This document shows positions 46,018 through 53,777 of a stretch of 64,000 bases of DNA, in pieces. The translations under genes were made by a program, and so were the position numbers. Source of the DNA: Fusibacter_A sp965140735 (GTDB taxonomy: Bacteria; Bacillota; Clostridia; Peptostreptococcales; Acidaminobacteraceae); the NCBI GenBank assembly GCA_965140735.1, contig OZ223306.1, positions 2,542,001-2,606,000 on the forward strand, written 5' to 3'. Within the stretch, counting starts at the first letter, position 1, and the number at the start of each line of letters is the position of its first letter. A model generated the notes under the pieces. The model was not told the origin of the DNA, did no database searches, and worked only from the letters and a program-made list of their open reading frames with translations.

Positions 46018-46110
46018 ATACCTCTTTGAACACCATCACTTCGGACAAGAGTCCTCGCGTTTTTTCAAAACGCTGTGGATTGTCCACTATGATGGCGTTT
46101 AAAGAGGTAT
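46018..46110. repeat. structured palindromic element, copy B
   Basis: Same architecture as the element at 44440 with different stem sequences: ATACCTCTTT/AAAGAGGTAT, CCATCA/TGATGG, GGACAA/TTGTCC, TCC/GGA and GCGTTTT/AAAACGC. The internal-loop segments GTCCTCGCG and CTGTGGATTG are retained. Compensatory changes in the stems point to selection on structure. It lies between the lipoprotein gene end and the LysE gene start. Confidence 0.7.
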
Positions 46111-46198
46111 CATGATGTATACATGGTCATCCTCAATATCAAAAGTGCAAAGTCTTCGATCAGCAGTGATGACTTGTATATGAATACTCACCACAGCA

Positions 46199-47326
46199 CT
46201 AGTCACCATAGTACATTTCTGTGACTTCATCGAAATATTCTTGCATAAGGCCAAAGTATATGCCAAATTCAAATGGATGCTCTTCTTTTATATATACGAT
46301 TTCTGAATTTTCGGGGTGCGAGGCTTCAATGATTTTTAGAGCTGCTTTCTCGCTTTTTTCTGGCTGTGCCTCAATAGGCTCTATCGTGACGATTGTACCT
46401 TTCGCTAATATGCCTACTGTCTTTGATAAAGTATAATTGGGGTAAGTGACCTCAGTAAGAGTTAACTTGCCTTGAGCATATTCATATAAGCCAGTTGCAT
46501 AAATATCATTTTGAAAAGTCTCTAGTTTTATATGCCCCTTACCATCTGATTCATGATCGAAGTAAGAGGTAGACTGGGCACTTATAATTGTCCAATCTTG
46601 AGTTTTAGAATTATAACGACAGAGCGCACTACTATAGTCTGCACTTGGTCCTGAATCATATAAGAGCAATTCTCTTTCGCCATCTGTGATGTCAATATCA
46701 GTCACAAGTGCTCCCATGTAAGACTCTTCCCACGGATACCATTTTTCTTCGTGGTCTACTAGCTTAGTTATTATGGATGCATCTACATTGATATGTTCTT
46801 TTATGCCATCACCATCAAAATCTACCTCTAAAACCTGCGTTGAAAGTTCGGGGCTATGACCTTTTAAAAACGCTATATTCGCCTTTTCTATATTTGAAAA
46901 ATCAGCTTCACTAAATTTTTCATCGATTTTATACCACGATTGACTCTCAAAATATTGTTTCCAATAGGCATCTTTAAACGCATAGCCCTTTCGCGCATAA
47001 ATTTCATTGATCCCTACTCTCAACATGAGCTCATCATAGCCCACAATATCTTCCAAGCTTAATTTTATCTGAGCACTGTTTTCAAATAAGTAATCTTCCG
47101 AGGAGAGCTCTGATGATAAATTTTCTGTCTTTGTGAGTTCTGAGACACTTTTTGATTCTGTTTTTTCAGAAACAGTGACATCAACTTGCTCAGATGAATT
47201 TGACGATGCCTCTTTTGACTCAGCCTTTTCCACTGGTATAAATTTACTACACGCAGTAAGTATTAATAGACAAATTAAGAGTGCACTATAGATTAATTTC
47301 TTATTTTGCTTTATATGATATTTCAT
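46199..47326 (-). CDS. lipoprotein with YARHG domain
   Basis: 375 residues. A lipoprotein signal (LLICLLILTAC, Cys at about 26) is followed by a Ser/Glu-rich linker and a YARHG domain (about 95-155: ELMLRVGINEIYARKGYAFKDAYWKQYFESQSWY), a module of extracellular proteins. The remainder contains a DVDGDGIKEH-type acidic loop, suggesting an FG-GAP/VCBS-like beta structure. Surface-anchored, function unknown. Start at 47326 with AAGGTC upstream. Confidence 0.88.
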   Translation of the reverse strand: MKYHIKQNKKLIYSALLICLLILTACSKFIPVEKAESKEASSNSSEQVDVTVSEKTESKSVSELTKTENLSSELSSEDYLFENSAQIKLSLEDIVGYDELMLRVGINEIYARKGYAFKDAYWKQYFESQSWYKIDEKFSEADFSNIEKANIAFLKGHSPELSTQVLEVDFDGDGIKEHINVDASIITKLVDHEEKWYPWEESYMGALVTDIDITDGERELLLYDSGPSADYSSALCRYNSKTQDWTIISAQSTSYFDHESDGKGHIKLETFQNDIYATGLYEYAQGKLTLTEVTYPNYTLSKTVGILAKGTIVTIEPIEAQPEKSEKAALKIIEASHPENSEIVYIKEEHPFEFGIYFGLMQEYFDEVTEMYYGD

Positions 47327-47465
47327 ATGACCTTCCCCCTGTTTATTCGATCCTATTACTCAATAATATTATCAGAATTTACTTTTAGACATTATACACT
47401 CCTATTATACCGTTAATCTTTCTAGAATGCGATATGCATGTCTTTTTATATTATTATGTTAACAT

Positions 47466-47471
47466 TATAAT
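47466..47471 (+). promoter_or_regulatory. candidate -10 of the recombinase/TIR transcript
   Basis: TATAAT at 47466-47471 lies 30 bp before the recombinase start codon; the -35 region is a weak T-run. If used, the transcript would have a leader of about 24 nt including GGAGG, and would read through the recombinase and the left inverted repeat into the TIR gene. Confidence 0.45.
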
Positions 47472-47501
47472 AATTACACACCAATTATAACGGAGGTTCT
47501 C

Positions 47502-48443
47502 ATGGAGAATATGAAATATGTTGATGAATTTATAGGTTATTGTAGGTTTGAAAAAACATTGAGTTCGAAGACGATTAAAGCTTATACAACAGATCTTGTA
47601 CAGTTTCAAAATTATTTAAAGAACGAAACTTCTACAAAAGAACTCATATGCGTTGAAAAGCAAATATTAAGAAGTTATATTCAATTACTCCAATCCTCAT
47701 ATAAAATAAAAAGTGTCAAAAGAAAAGTGGCCACTTTAAAATCATTTTACAGTTATCTTGAGTTTGAAGATCTCATCGTAGTCTCTCCGTTCAAGAAACT
47801 GAGACTCCGACTTAAGGAGCCATTTTTACTCCCCAACGTACTTAATATCAATGAGGTTCAATCTATTCTAACGAAAGTCAATGATCAATTTCTTGCAATG
47901 AATTTTTCAAAAGGTTTTGGTTATTATGAAATTTTAAAGCATAAGGTTGTCATTGAACTCTTATTCAATACAGGATTAAGGGTTTCTGAATTATGTCATC
48001 TTAAAAGGTCAGATATATCTCTAGATACTTTTTATATTAAAGTGAATGGGAAAGGGAAAAAACAGAGACAGATTTATATCGTTTCAGAACATTTAATTCA
48101 ACAATTAAAAGAATTAGATGAATACTATTATAACCGTCAACAACAACGGCTCTTCTTTTTTATCAATAAACGCGATGCACGTCTATCAGAGCAATCTGTA
48201 AGAAACATCGTCAAAAAATATGCTGCACATCTTGATAAAAATGTGACTCCACACATGTTCAGACATACTTTTGCCACAACACTTCTTGAACAAGGTGTAG
48301 ATATAACCTATATCCAACATTTACTAGGACATCATTCTGTAGTAGTAACACAAATCTACACACATGTTAATAAAGAAAAACAAAAGGAAATTCTGATTGA
48401 AAAGTTGCCTTGGAAAACATTAACAATCGTTAATGAAGGATAA
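47502..48443 (+). CDS. XerC/D-like tyrosine recombinase beside the Thoeris cassette
   Basis: 313 residues. The N-terminal SAM-like core-binding domain (about 5-95) precedes a catalytic domain with the full set: Arg160 (TGLRVSEL), Lys184 (NGKGKKQ), His251 and Arg254 (HMFRHTFA), His277 (LLGHHS) and nucleophile Tyr286 (QIYTHV). GGAGG precedes the ATG. The last three codons and the stop lie inside the left copy of a 31-bp inverted repeat, so recombination between the repeats would leave this gene intact. The TIR gene begins 41 bp downstream with no terminator between. The most economical role is inversion of the adjacent segment. It could instead be a chromosomal Xer paralogue, but the context argues otherwise. 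Confidence 0.93.
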   Translation: MENMKYVDEFIGYCRFEKTLSSKTIKAYTTDLVQFQNYLKNETSTKELICVEKQILRSYIQLLQSSYKIKSVKRKVATLKSFYSYLEFEDLIVVSPFKKLRLRLKEPFLLPNVLNINEVQSILTKVNDQFLAMNFSKGFGYYEILKHKVVIELLFNTGLRVSELCHLKRSDISLDTFYIKVNGKGKKQRQIYIVSEHLIQQLKELDEYYYNRQQQRLFFFINKRDARLSEQSVRNIVKKYAAHLDKNVTPHMFRHTFATTLLEQGVDITYIQHLLGHHSVVVTQIYTHVNKEKQKEILIEKLPWKTLTIVNEG

Positions 48444-48462
48444 CTATTTATTATCGGTTAAA
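48432..48462 (+). repeat. 31-bp inverted repeat, left copy (recombination site)
   Basis: Identical, in inverted orientation, to 50661-50691. It begins AATGAAGGATAACTATTT. Within it GATAA-CTATTTA-TTATC, two 5-bp arms around a 7-bp spacer, sits exactly at the centre (7+5+7+5+7), the usual design of a tyrosine-recombinase core site. It overlaps the recombinase stop codon. Confidence 0.92.
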
Positions 48463-48484
48463 AATAGCACACAAAGAGGCAACA

Positions 48485-49231
48485 ATGAATAATGATCAGA
48501 AACTTAATAAATATCATTTTGTTATAAGCTACTCAAGAAATATTTATGCAGATGCAGTTCAACCACTATTATATCGACTGGATGACATTGGTTTTAACAC
48601 GTGGATTGATTTGACTGAAGTAGATTTAGGTATTGACATATATAAAAATATTTTTAGTATTTTAGGCACTCAAAATGCTTGGATATCTACTATTGTAATA
48701 ATTGATAAAACTTATTTCAATAAAACATGGTGTACTTTAGAGTTAGATTTTCTAATAAAAAACAATATTCCATTTCTCCCTATTCTATATAAAATTAAGA
48801 AAGAGGAGTTCCCAAACAAATATAAAGATTTAAGACGGCTAAGTTATTCAAGAATCGAAACTGATGAATCAATAGAAACTACTATTAATAAGATAGTTTC
48901 AGTATTTATCAAAGGTCTTGATGTTAATAAAAAAGTATTTCCTATAAAAAATAAGATTTTATGCATTTTATTAAACGACTATAAGAAAACTAGTTTCAAT
49001 GATTTAGCGAAGATACTCAAAGCATATAACGTAGTCACTTATTTGAAAACACTTCAATATTCTACAAATCAAATCTTTGAATATGATATTATTGTATTAA
49101 TGAATGTGATTGACGATAAGCTTAAGCAACAACTTATCAATAATCAGTATTCGAGAGAAGATATTCTAATTTCTGATCAAATTATAACTATACTAGATTC
49201 AATATTCAATTCAAATTTTGAATATGATTAA
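48485..49231 (+). CDS. thsB: TIR-domain protein, ThsB-like Thoeris sensor
   Basis: 248 residues. TIR domain at about 8-135: FVISYSRNIYADAVQPLLYRL, WIDLTEVDLG, and WCTLELDFL with the catalytic Glu at 86. In Thoeris, ThsB detects phage and makes a cyclic ADP-ribose isomer from NAD+ that activates ThsA. The C-terminal 100 residues are Lys/Asn-rich and unassigned. AAAGAGGC precedes the ATG. It converges on and overlaps the SIR2 gene by 26 bp, whereas known Thoeris genes usually run in tandem. Expression seems to depend on read-through from the recombinase gene. This stretch is visibly more AT-rich than the flanking metabolic genes. Confidence 0.88.
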   Translation: MNNDQKLNKYHFVISYSRNIYADAVQPLLYRLDDIGFNTWIDLTEVDLGIDIYKNIFSILGTQNAWISTIVIIDKTYFNKTWCTLELDFLIKNNIPFLPILYKIKKEEFPNKYKDLRRLSYSRIETDESIETTINKIVSVFIKGLDVNKKVFPIKNKILCILLNDYKKTSFNDLAKILKAYNVVTYLKTLQYSTNQIFEYDIIVLMNVIDDKLKQQLINNQYSREDILISDQIITILDSIFNSNFEYD

Positions 49232-50633
49232 TAACACGTAATATTAAAGTTACTAATTCATCAATATCTTTTTCTTCCTTTAAATCATTAATATAGGGGA
49301 GTAAATATTCATATTTTATTGGATCCTTTTCTAACTCAAGGAGTATTTCATAAGAAGCAAACCCAGTGGAACCAACAGGTATTATATATCGCCCTTGTTC
49401 TTTGGCTCTTCTAAAATCTTCGAGTACACCATTAGATGATTTTAAGACTCCATCATAAAATTGATTTCCAAAAAGAAATAATACAATTCCCACCTCAGAT
49501 ATCATATTATCTTGAAACATTTTTTTTGCATCTTTATCAAGGTGTGAAGCATTTCCGTTTATTAAGGGAAGCGTTTTGATAGTTAAATATTTATCCACTC
49601 GGAGTTTATCTTCATTTATTCGAGTTAAAGCCCCTGAAACTAGCTGAGGTCCAACACCTTCTATTAATCCAGTTGATACACTATTTCTTTGCCTAATTAA
49701 TTCATATCCAAGTTTATTTAAGAAAACATAAGCATCATTTGATTTCCAATTGCCATATTCCCGACAACTGCCGGCAACAAAAATTTTATTAGATAAATAT
49801 CTTTTTTTTACTCGCTCAAATATTTCAGAAATATCTGAATATTCCTCTATCATAACTGCCTTAATACCATATCGTCTTATATCTTTGATATAAAGCTCTT
49901 GTTTAATCAAATCATAATCATAGTCTTTATAGTCTTCATAATCTTCTTTTTTCAGCTCTTTTATAAAGCAATAATGTTCTCTTGCACTTTTACCAATTAG
50001 AATTCTTATATTTGCTAAAACTTGAAGGAAATTAGGATCTCTCAGTCCATAACCTACAAAAACAAAAGTTTTTGAAACTAAGTCCCCTTTTAAAGCAGTT
50101 ATAAATAGACTGTGAGAAACCGTAAACATTTCATAATCATCTTTTGTTAGAATAGCATTATTAACATCCGATGTATCTCCGTGAAATTTATATACAACAG
50201 CATCTCTATCATTAAGATTTGCCGCTAAGTCATCTTGACGGACTTTCACATCAACTATCTTTTTATATACATTACTTAAAGATTCTTCAATTAAATGATC
50301 ATAATTTGTAGTCCAAAATGTATCTATTGGTAATGATGTAATTATATTTAAGGTTGCATTCTGCATTCCACTTCTCGCAAATTGATCAAGTATTTCCTTA
50401 TTGATACTGTAACGATTACCACCGGATTCATTTAAATAATATTGGGCTAAAGAAATAAAATCATTTTCTTTATCGATATCTAATTTTAATTCATGGGCAA
50501 TATTTTGCAGTAAATCTTTCCAATTAACAAATCCAGAAGTTTGTGACAAACCAGCGCCAGCAAATATAGCTGCTTCGCCTTGTAAGATTGCATTGGTATA
50601 ATTCTTAATAAATATATCTATGTGTCTATCCAT
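49206..50633 (-). CDS. thsA: SIR2-SLOG NADase, ThsA Thoeris effector
   Basis: 475 residues from the ATG at 50633 (GAGGAG upstream, 8-nt spacing), close to the length of characterised ThsA proteins. The N-terminal SIR2 NADase domain has GAGLS (26-30), WTTNYDHL (catalytic Asn near 110), KFHGD (catalytic His151) and VGYGLRDPNF. The C-terminal SLOG domain (about 283-475; VFVAGSCREYGN, GLIEGVGPQLVSGAL, LFGNQFYDG) binds the cyclic-ADP-ribose signal made by the TIR partner and unleashes NAD+ depletion, killing the infected cell. It lies opposite to and overlaps the TIR gene at their 3' ends. An in-frame GTG at 50642 is too close to the ribosome site. Confidence 0.93.
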   Translation of the reverse strand: MDRHIDIFIKNYTNAILQGEAAIFAGAGLSQTSGFVNWKDLLQNIAHELKLDIDKENDFISLAQYYLNESGGNRYSINKEILDQFARSGMQNATLNIITSLPIDTFWTTNYDHLIEESLSNVYKKIVDVKVRQDDLAANLNDRDAVVYKFHGDTSDVNNAILTKDDYEMFTVSHSLFITALKGDLVSKTFVFVGYGLRDPNFLQVLANIRILIGKSAREHYCFIKELKKEDYEDYKDYDYDLIKQELYIKDIRRYGIKAVMIEEYSDISEIFERVKKRYLSNKIFVAGSCREYGNWKSNDAYVFLNKLGYELIRQRNSVSTGLIEGVGPQLVSGALTRINEDKLRVDKYLTIKTLPLINGNASHLDKDAKKMFQDNMISEVGIVLFLFGNQFYDGVLKSSNGVLEDFRRAKEQGRYIIPVGSTGFASYEILLELEKDPIKYEYLLPYINDLKEEKDIDELVTLILRVINHIQNLN

Positions 50634-50660
50634 ATTGCACACTCCTCAAGATATCATAAA

Positions 50661-50691
50661 TTTAACCGATAATAAATAGTTATCCTTCATT
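50661..50691 (-). repeat. 31-bp inverted repeat, right copy (recombination site)
   Basis: Perfect inverted copy of 48432-48462. It lies between the promoter at 50704-50709 and the SIR2 gene ribosome site. The small frame MKDNYLLSV encoded by the repeat runs toward the cassette gene from either side. Confidence 0.92.
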
Positions 50692-50703
50692 GTTTTATAC
50701 TAA

Positions 50704-50709
50704 ATTATA
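50704..50709 (-). promoter_or_regulatory. extended -10 promoter reading into the right side of the cassette
   Basis: On the minus strand TGGTATAAT is a perfect extended -10 with a weak -35. It lies outside the right inverted repeat and points at the SIR2 gene, so it would drive whichever gene occupies that side. Confidence 0.65.
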
Positions 50710-50888
50710 CCATATACATGCTATTTTTACATAGAGTATAATTTTAGACTTGAACGTTTATTTATGCTATATTTAGTATATAGATCTATATTAAAGTAGA
50801 AAAATCATTATTGGCACTATTTTATGCACTATGTCTACAGATTTAATTAAATCTGCTGATATAAATACTATTTCAGAGGAGAATAAAA

Positions 50889-51263
50889 ATGATTGATTTT
50901 AACAGCAACACCATATTCAAGTTATCGCCTATCAAAGATGGCAAAATGTTACCTGCAATAAATGAATTCCTGATCGACGGCGAACAAGTCCTTTCAGCTT
51001 TTCAAACGATTAGAGATCAAGTTGTCTTCACTAACAAACGTGTCATCGCTGCCAATGTACAAGGCTTAACTGGTAGAAAAACGGATTATACTTCAATTCC
51101 TTACAGTAAGATTCAAACTTTTTCTGTTGAAACTGCTGGTGTATTAGACCTCGATTGCGAAATAGAGCTTTACATAAGTGCAGTAGGGAAAGTTAAATTT
51201 GAAATCAAAGGCAATTTTGATATTGTAAAATTCAATAAAATCATCAGTTCATACGTATTGTAA
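50889..51263 (+). CDS. PH-domain (bPH) protein
   Basis: 124 residues, a single bacterial PH-like domain (LIDGEQVLSAFQTIRDQVVFTNKRVIAANVQGLTGRKTDYTSIPYSKIQTFSVETAG). There is no membrane segment. Members of this small family are cytoplasmic and of unknown function. GAGGAG precedes the ATG. It is a single gene with a strong terminator after it. Confidence 0.9.
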   Translation: MIDFNSNTIFKLSPIKDGKMLPAINEFLIDGEQVLSAFQTIRDQVVFTNKRVIAANVQGLTGRKTDYTSIPYSKIQTFSVETAGVLDLDCEIELYISAVGKVKFEIKGNFDIVKFNKIISSYVL

Positions 51264-51278
51264 CAGATTATAAATAAA

Positions 51279-51321
51279 AAAAGCCTTACAAACTTCTCGT
51301 TTCAATGTTTGTAAGGCTTTT
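51279..51321. terminator. bidirectional intrinsic terminator
   Basis: AAAAGCCTTACAAAC (51279-51293) pairs perfectly with GTTTGTAAGGCTTTT (51307-51321). It serves the PH-domain gene and the convergent LysR gene. Confidence 0.92.
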
Positions 51322-51353
51322 GGTTTAGATTAATCTCCTGCTTAAAATCGAAA

Positions 51354-52217
51354 TTATTCAAATTCCGATAGCCAGCGTTTTACCGCTTCTGACGTCATTC
51401 TCTGTTTATTAATTAAGATGTAACTTTCTATACGGGGTGGATTGCTCTCAAGCAATTTAACTTCAGCAAGTGACCCTTCCTCTATTTTTTTAGCAACCAT
51501 TGCTTTCAGCATAAAAGCATAGCCAATCCCTGCTTCTAGATAAGGGATAATATTGCTACTAATATTAATATCCACTGCATACAAATGGTTTTTAGGAAAA
51601 ATCGTGTCAACCCACTCTTTAAGAGCATCTGTATAAATTGCTGCATTCAATAATTGAAGTGATTTTAAGTTCTCATTTGAAATTCCCTCAGGGTCACATT
51701 TATTTTGAGCACCTGTTACTAATATAACCTGATCGTTGTGGAAAGGTTCACAAGTAAACTGTGAGGATTTAACATCCCAATAAGTAAAAGCAATATCCAG
51801 TTGATTTTCATGAAGGCCTTGAATCAATTCTTCACTGTGCCCAATCTTTATTTTAACGGAAATCTGTGGGTGAGTTTTGATAAACTTTAAAATCATACGC
51901 TCCACATGGCAATCGTAAATAGAATGCACGACGCCAATATTCAGTGTATCGTGATGAAATTCCAACTGCTTAAGTTGAGATACTGCCGTTTCCTGTATGG
52001 ATAACAATTGTTTAGCATAAGGTAAAAAAGCTTCTCCCTTGCTGGTGAGCTCCACCATTTTATTGGTCCGCATAAAGAGACTCTCCCCCAGGTTGTATTC
52101 AAGTTGCTTGATGCGACTGGTAACTGTAGATTGAACGATATGAAGTTGTTCAGCTGTTTTTGTGAAATTCTTAAATTTTGCCAAATAAATAAAAGTAATT
52201 AATAAATTATAGTCCAT
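51354..52217 (-). CDS. LysR-family transcriptional regulator
   Basis: 287 residues. Winged helix-turn-helix at about 3-60 (NFTKTAEQLHIVQSTVTSRIKQLEYNLGESLFMR) and a C-terminal effector domain. It is divergent from the threonine-synthase-like gene at 52561, across 343 bp of repeat-rich DNA, and may regulate it. Confidence 0.9.
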   Translation of the reverse strand: MDYNLLITFIYLAKFKNFTKTAEQLHIVQSTVTSRIKQLEYNLGESLFMRTNKMVELTSKGEAFLPYAKQLLSIQETAVSQLKQLEFHHDTLNIGVVHSIYDCHVERMILKFIKTHPQISVKIKIGHSEELIQGLHENQLDIAFTYWDVKSSQFTCEPFHNDQVILVTGAQNKCDPEGISNENLKSLQLLNAAIYTDALKEWVDTIFPKNHLYAVDINISSNIIPYLEAGIGYAFMLKAMVAKKIEEGSLAEVKLLESNPPRIESYILINKQRMTSEAVKRWLSEFE

Positions 52218-52245
52218 AATCTCTTGCTCCCTACTATCAAAGTAT

Positions 52246-52277
52246 ATACTCAGTCCGCTTCGCTACCTTCGTAACCC
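52246..52277 (+). repeat. 32-bp direct repeat, copy 1
   Basis: Begins ATACTCAGTCCGCTTCGCT and is identical to 52310-52341, with 32 bp between the copies. Confidence 0.9.
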
Positions 52278-52309
52278 AAAACTACATAACAGCAACCTAT
52301 TAATGTTAC

Positions 52310-52341
52310 ATACTCAGTCCGCTTCGCTACCTTCGTAACCC
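52310..52341 (+). repeat. 32-bp direct repeat, copy 2
   Basis: Identical to 52246-52277. It is followed by a palindrome with ATTCAGTG...CACTGAAT arms. Two copies only, so not a CRISPR array. Confidence 0.9.
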
Positions 52342-52560
52342 TTGTGCAATCCTTTAAGATTGCATTCAGTGGGCGTTTGAACGCTCACTGAATTAGGAAG
52401 ATGCCCCTCATTTTGAGAAACGGGGGACATTTCCTCAAGGGTTATAATCATTATTTTCGATCGTTATAATGTATACTATTCGTTAGACAACCTCAAATTC
52501 CTCTTTTATAATGAAAAATATAAATGGCAAATATATATTAGTAGATGGAGGTATAAGATT

Positions 52561-53730
52561 ATGTATACTATAAACCCGAATATAAAGGCTCTTTATTGCA
52601 TAAAATGTGGTGAAACCTATCCTTTGGACGATTATTATCTAGGTTGTCCACTCTGTTTCAATAAAGGTGAAAATGCTGCACTATCGTTTAAATATAAGTC
52701 GATTGAGTATAAACCATTCAGAGTTAATGGTATTCAAAAATACGGCGTTACACTGCCTTATTTGAACTTACCGACACTTGGTGAAGGTAACACACCCATT
52801 GTAAGACACTCTCTTTTAGCCACTCAGCTAGGCATTAAAGACGTTTTCTTAAAAAATGAATTTCAAAATCCTACTGGCTCACATAAAGACCGGATGAGTC
52901 CATTGGTCATTGCTAGAGCTTTAGCGCTTGGTAAAAAAGGCGTTGTGGTAGCTTCAAGTGGCAATGCAGGATTTTCAATAGCGGCGTATGCTGCACACTC
53001 AGGGTTAAAATGTGTCGTTATATCGCCACGAGCGATCAGTGATATTTATCGTGCTTCTATCGAATCCACTGGTGCCCAGCTGGTTATACTTGATGCTGAA
53101 CAAGACACAGTACAAGGCAGGTGGGCCCATATGCAAACCTTAGTTGAGACAGAGGACTTATACCCTGCAACGAATTACATATTGCCCCCTGTTGGCAGTA
53201 ACTGTTTCGGCGTTCAAGGGTATAAAACCATTGCCTATGAAATTTTTGAAGACTGTAAAGATGACATCCCTGAATTCATATTTGTGCCAGTATCCAGAGG
53301 TGATCTCATCTGGGGTATTTTTGAAGGTTTCAAAGAATTACAGACTATGGGCCATATCAAAACATTACCAAAGCTCATCTGTGTGGAGCCTTTTGAAAGA
53401 ATTACTCAAGTCCTTAAAGGTAAAGACTATAGAAGTCATTTTCCAGGTAGTTATGCTTTAACAGGTTCTATTGGTGGCAATACAGTCACTTATCAAGCCT
53501 TAAAAGCTGTCCAAGAATCAGGTGGATATGCAATCGCTACAGCTCAAGACGATGTCATTGCAAACGTTCGGGAGTTTTCAAAAACTGGTGTATATCTTGA
53601 AACCTCCTCAGCCGTTTCAATAGGCGCTGTCAAACTGGCCATTGAAGCTCACAAATTAGATAAAAATAGCCGTATCCTCATCATTGCAACCTCAAGTGGT
53701 TTTAAGAATAATCCAGATTTAATTCGATAG
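52561..53730 (+). CDS. threonine-synthase-like PLP enzyme
   Basis: 389 residues, fold-type II PLP enzyme. An N-terminal zinc-ribbon-like segment (Cys13, Cys16, Cys29, Cys32) precedes NPTGSHKDRM with the Schiff-base Lys109, ASSGNAGFSIAAYAA, and a C-terminal IGGNTV/TSSAVSIGA. The zinc-ribbon form is shared by threonine synthases and cysteate-synthase-like enzymes, so the exact reaction (O-phosphohomoserine or O-phosphoserine as substrate) is not certain. It lies next to a cysteine hydrolase and opposite a LysR gene, suggesting a small regulated amino-acid unit. Confidence 0.85.
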   Translation: MYTINPNIKALYCIKCGETYPLDDYYLGCPLCFNKGENAALSFKYKSIEYKPFRVNGIQKYGVTLPYLNLPTLGEGNTPIVRHSLLATQLGIKDVFLKNEFQNPTGSHKDRMSPLVIARALALGKKGVVVASSGNAGFSIAAYAAHSGLKCVVISPRAISDIYRASIESTGAQLVILDAEQDTVQGRWAHMQTLVETEDLYPATNYILPPVGSNCFGVQGYKTIAYEIFEDCKDDIPEFIFVPVSRGDLIWGIFEGFKELQTMGHIKTLPKLICVEPFERITQVLKGKDYRSHFPGSYALTGSIGGNTVTYQALKAVQESGGYAIATAQDDVIANVREFSKTGVYLETSSAVSIGAVKLAIEAHKLDKNSRILIIATSSGFKNNPDLIR

Positions 53731-53777
53731 CATTAAATAATATTGGATATAATTATATGAAAGAAGGAACAATTACT

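Larger units (their letters stand above)
48463..50660. mobile_element. putative invertible DNA segment carrying the Thoeris pair
   Basis: The 2.2-kb segment between the two inverted 31-bp repeats contains only the TIR gene (plus) and the SIR2-SLOG gene (minus), each starting within about 30 bp of its repeat. No promoter fits between repeat and gene on either side, so both must be transcribed from outside. Inversion would exchange which gene faces the recombinase transcript and which faces the promoter at 50704. No transposase lies inside. Inversion itself is inferred. Confidence 0.75.
52218..52560. other. repeat- and hairpin-rich intergenic region
   Basis: 343 bp without a gene. It contains a 32-bp direct repeat (52246-52277 and 52310-52341), a 14-bp-arm palindrome (about 52362-52393) and a G/C-rich hairpin (about 52399-52426). 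These are locally GC-richer than the surroundings and look like a foreign or repetitive insertion between the LysR gene and the synthase promoter. Confidence 0.6.

Noticed and set aside
48432..50691. Reading the 31-bp inverted repeats as transposon ends
   Set aside because: No transposase lies between them, the recombinase is outside, and its stop codon is inside the left repeat, which fits inversion better than transposition.
52246..52341. Direct repeats as a CRISPR remnant
   Set aside because: Only two copies, 32 bp apart, with no cas genes nearby.
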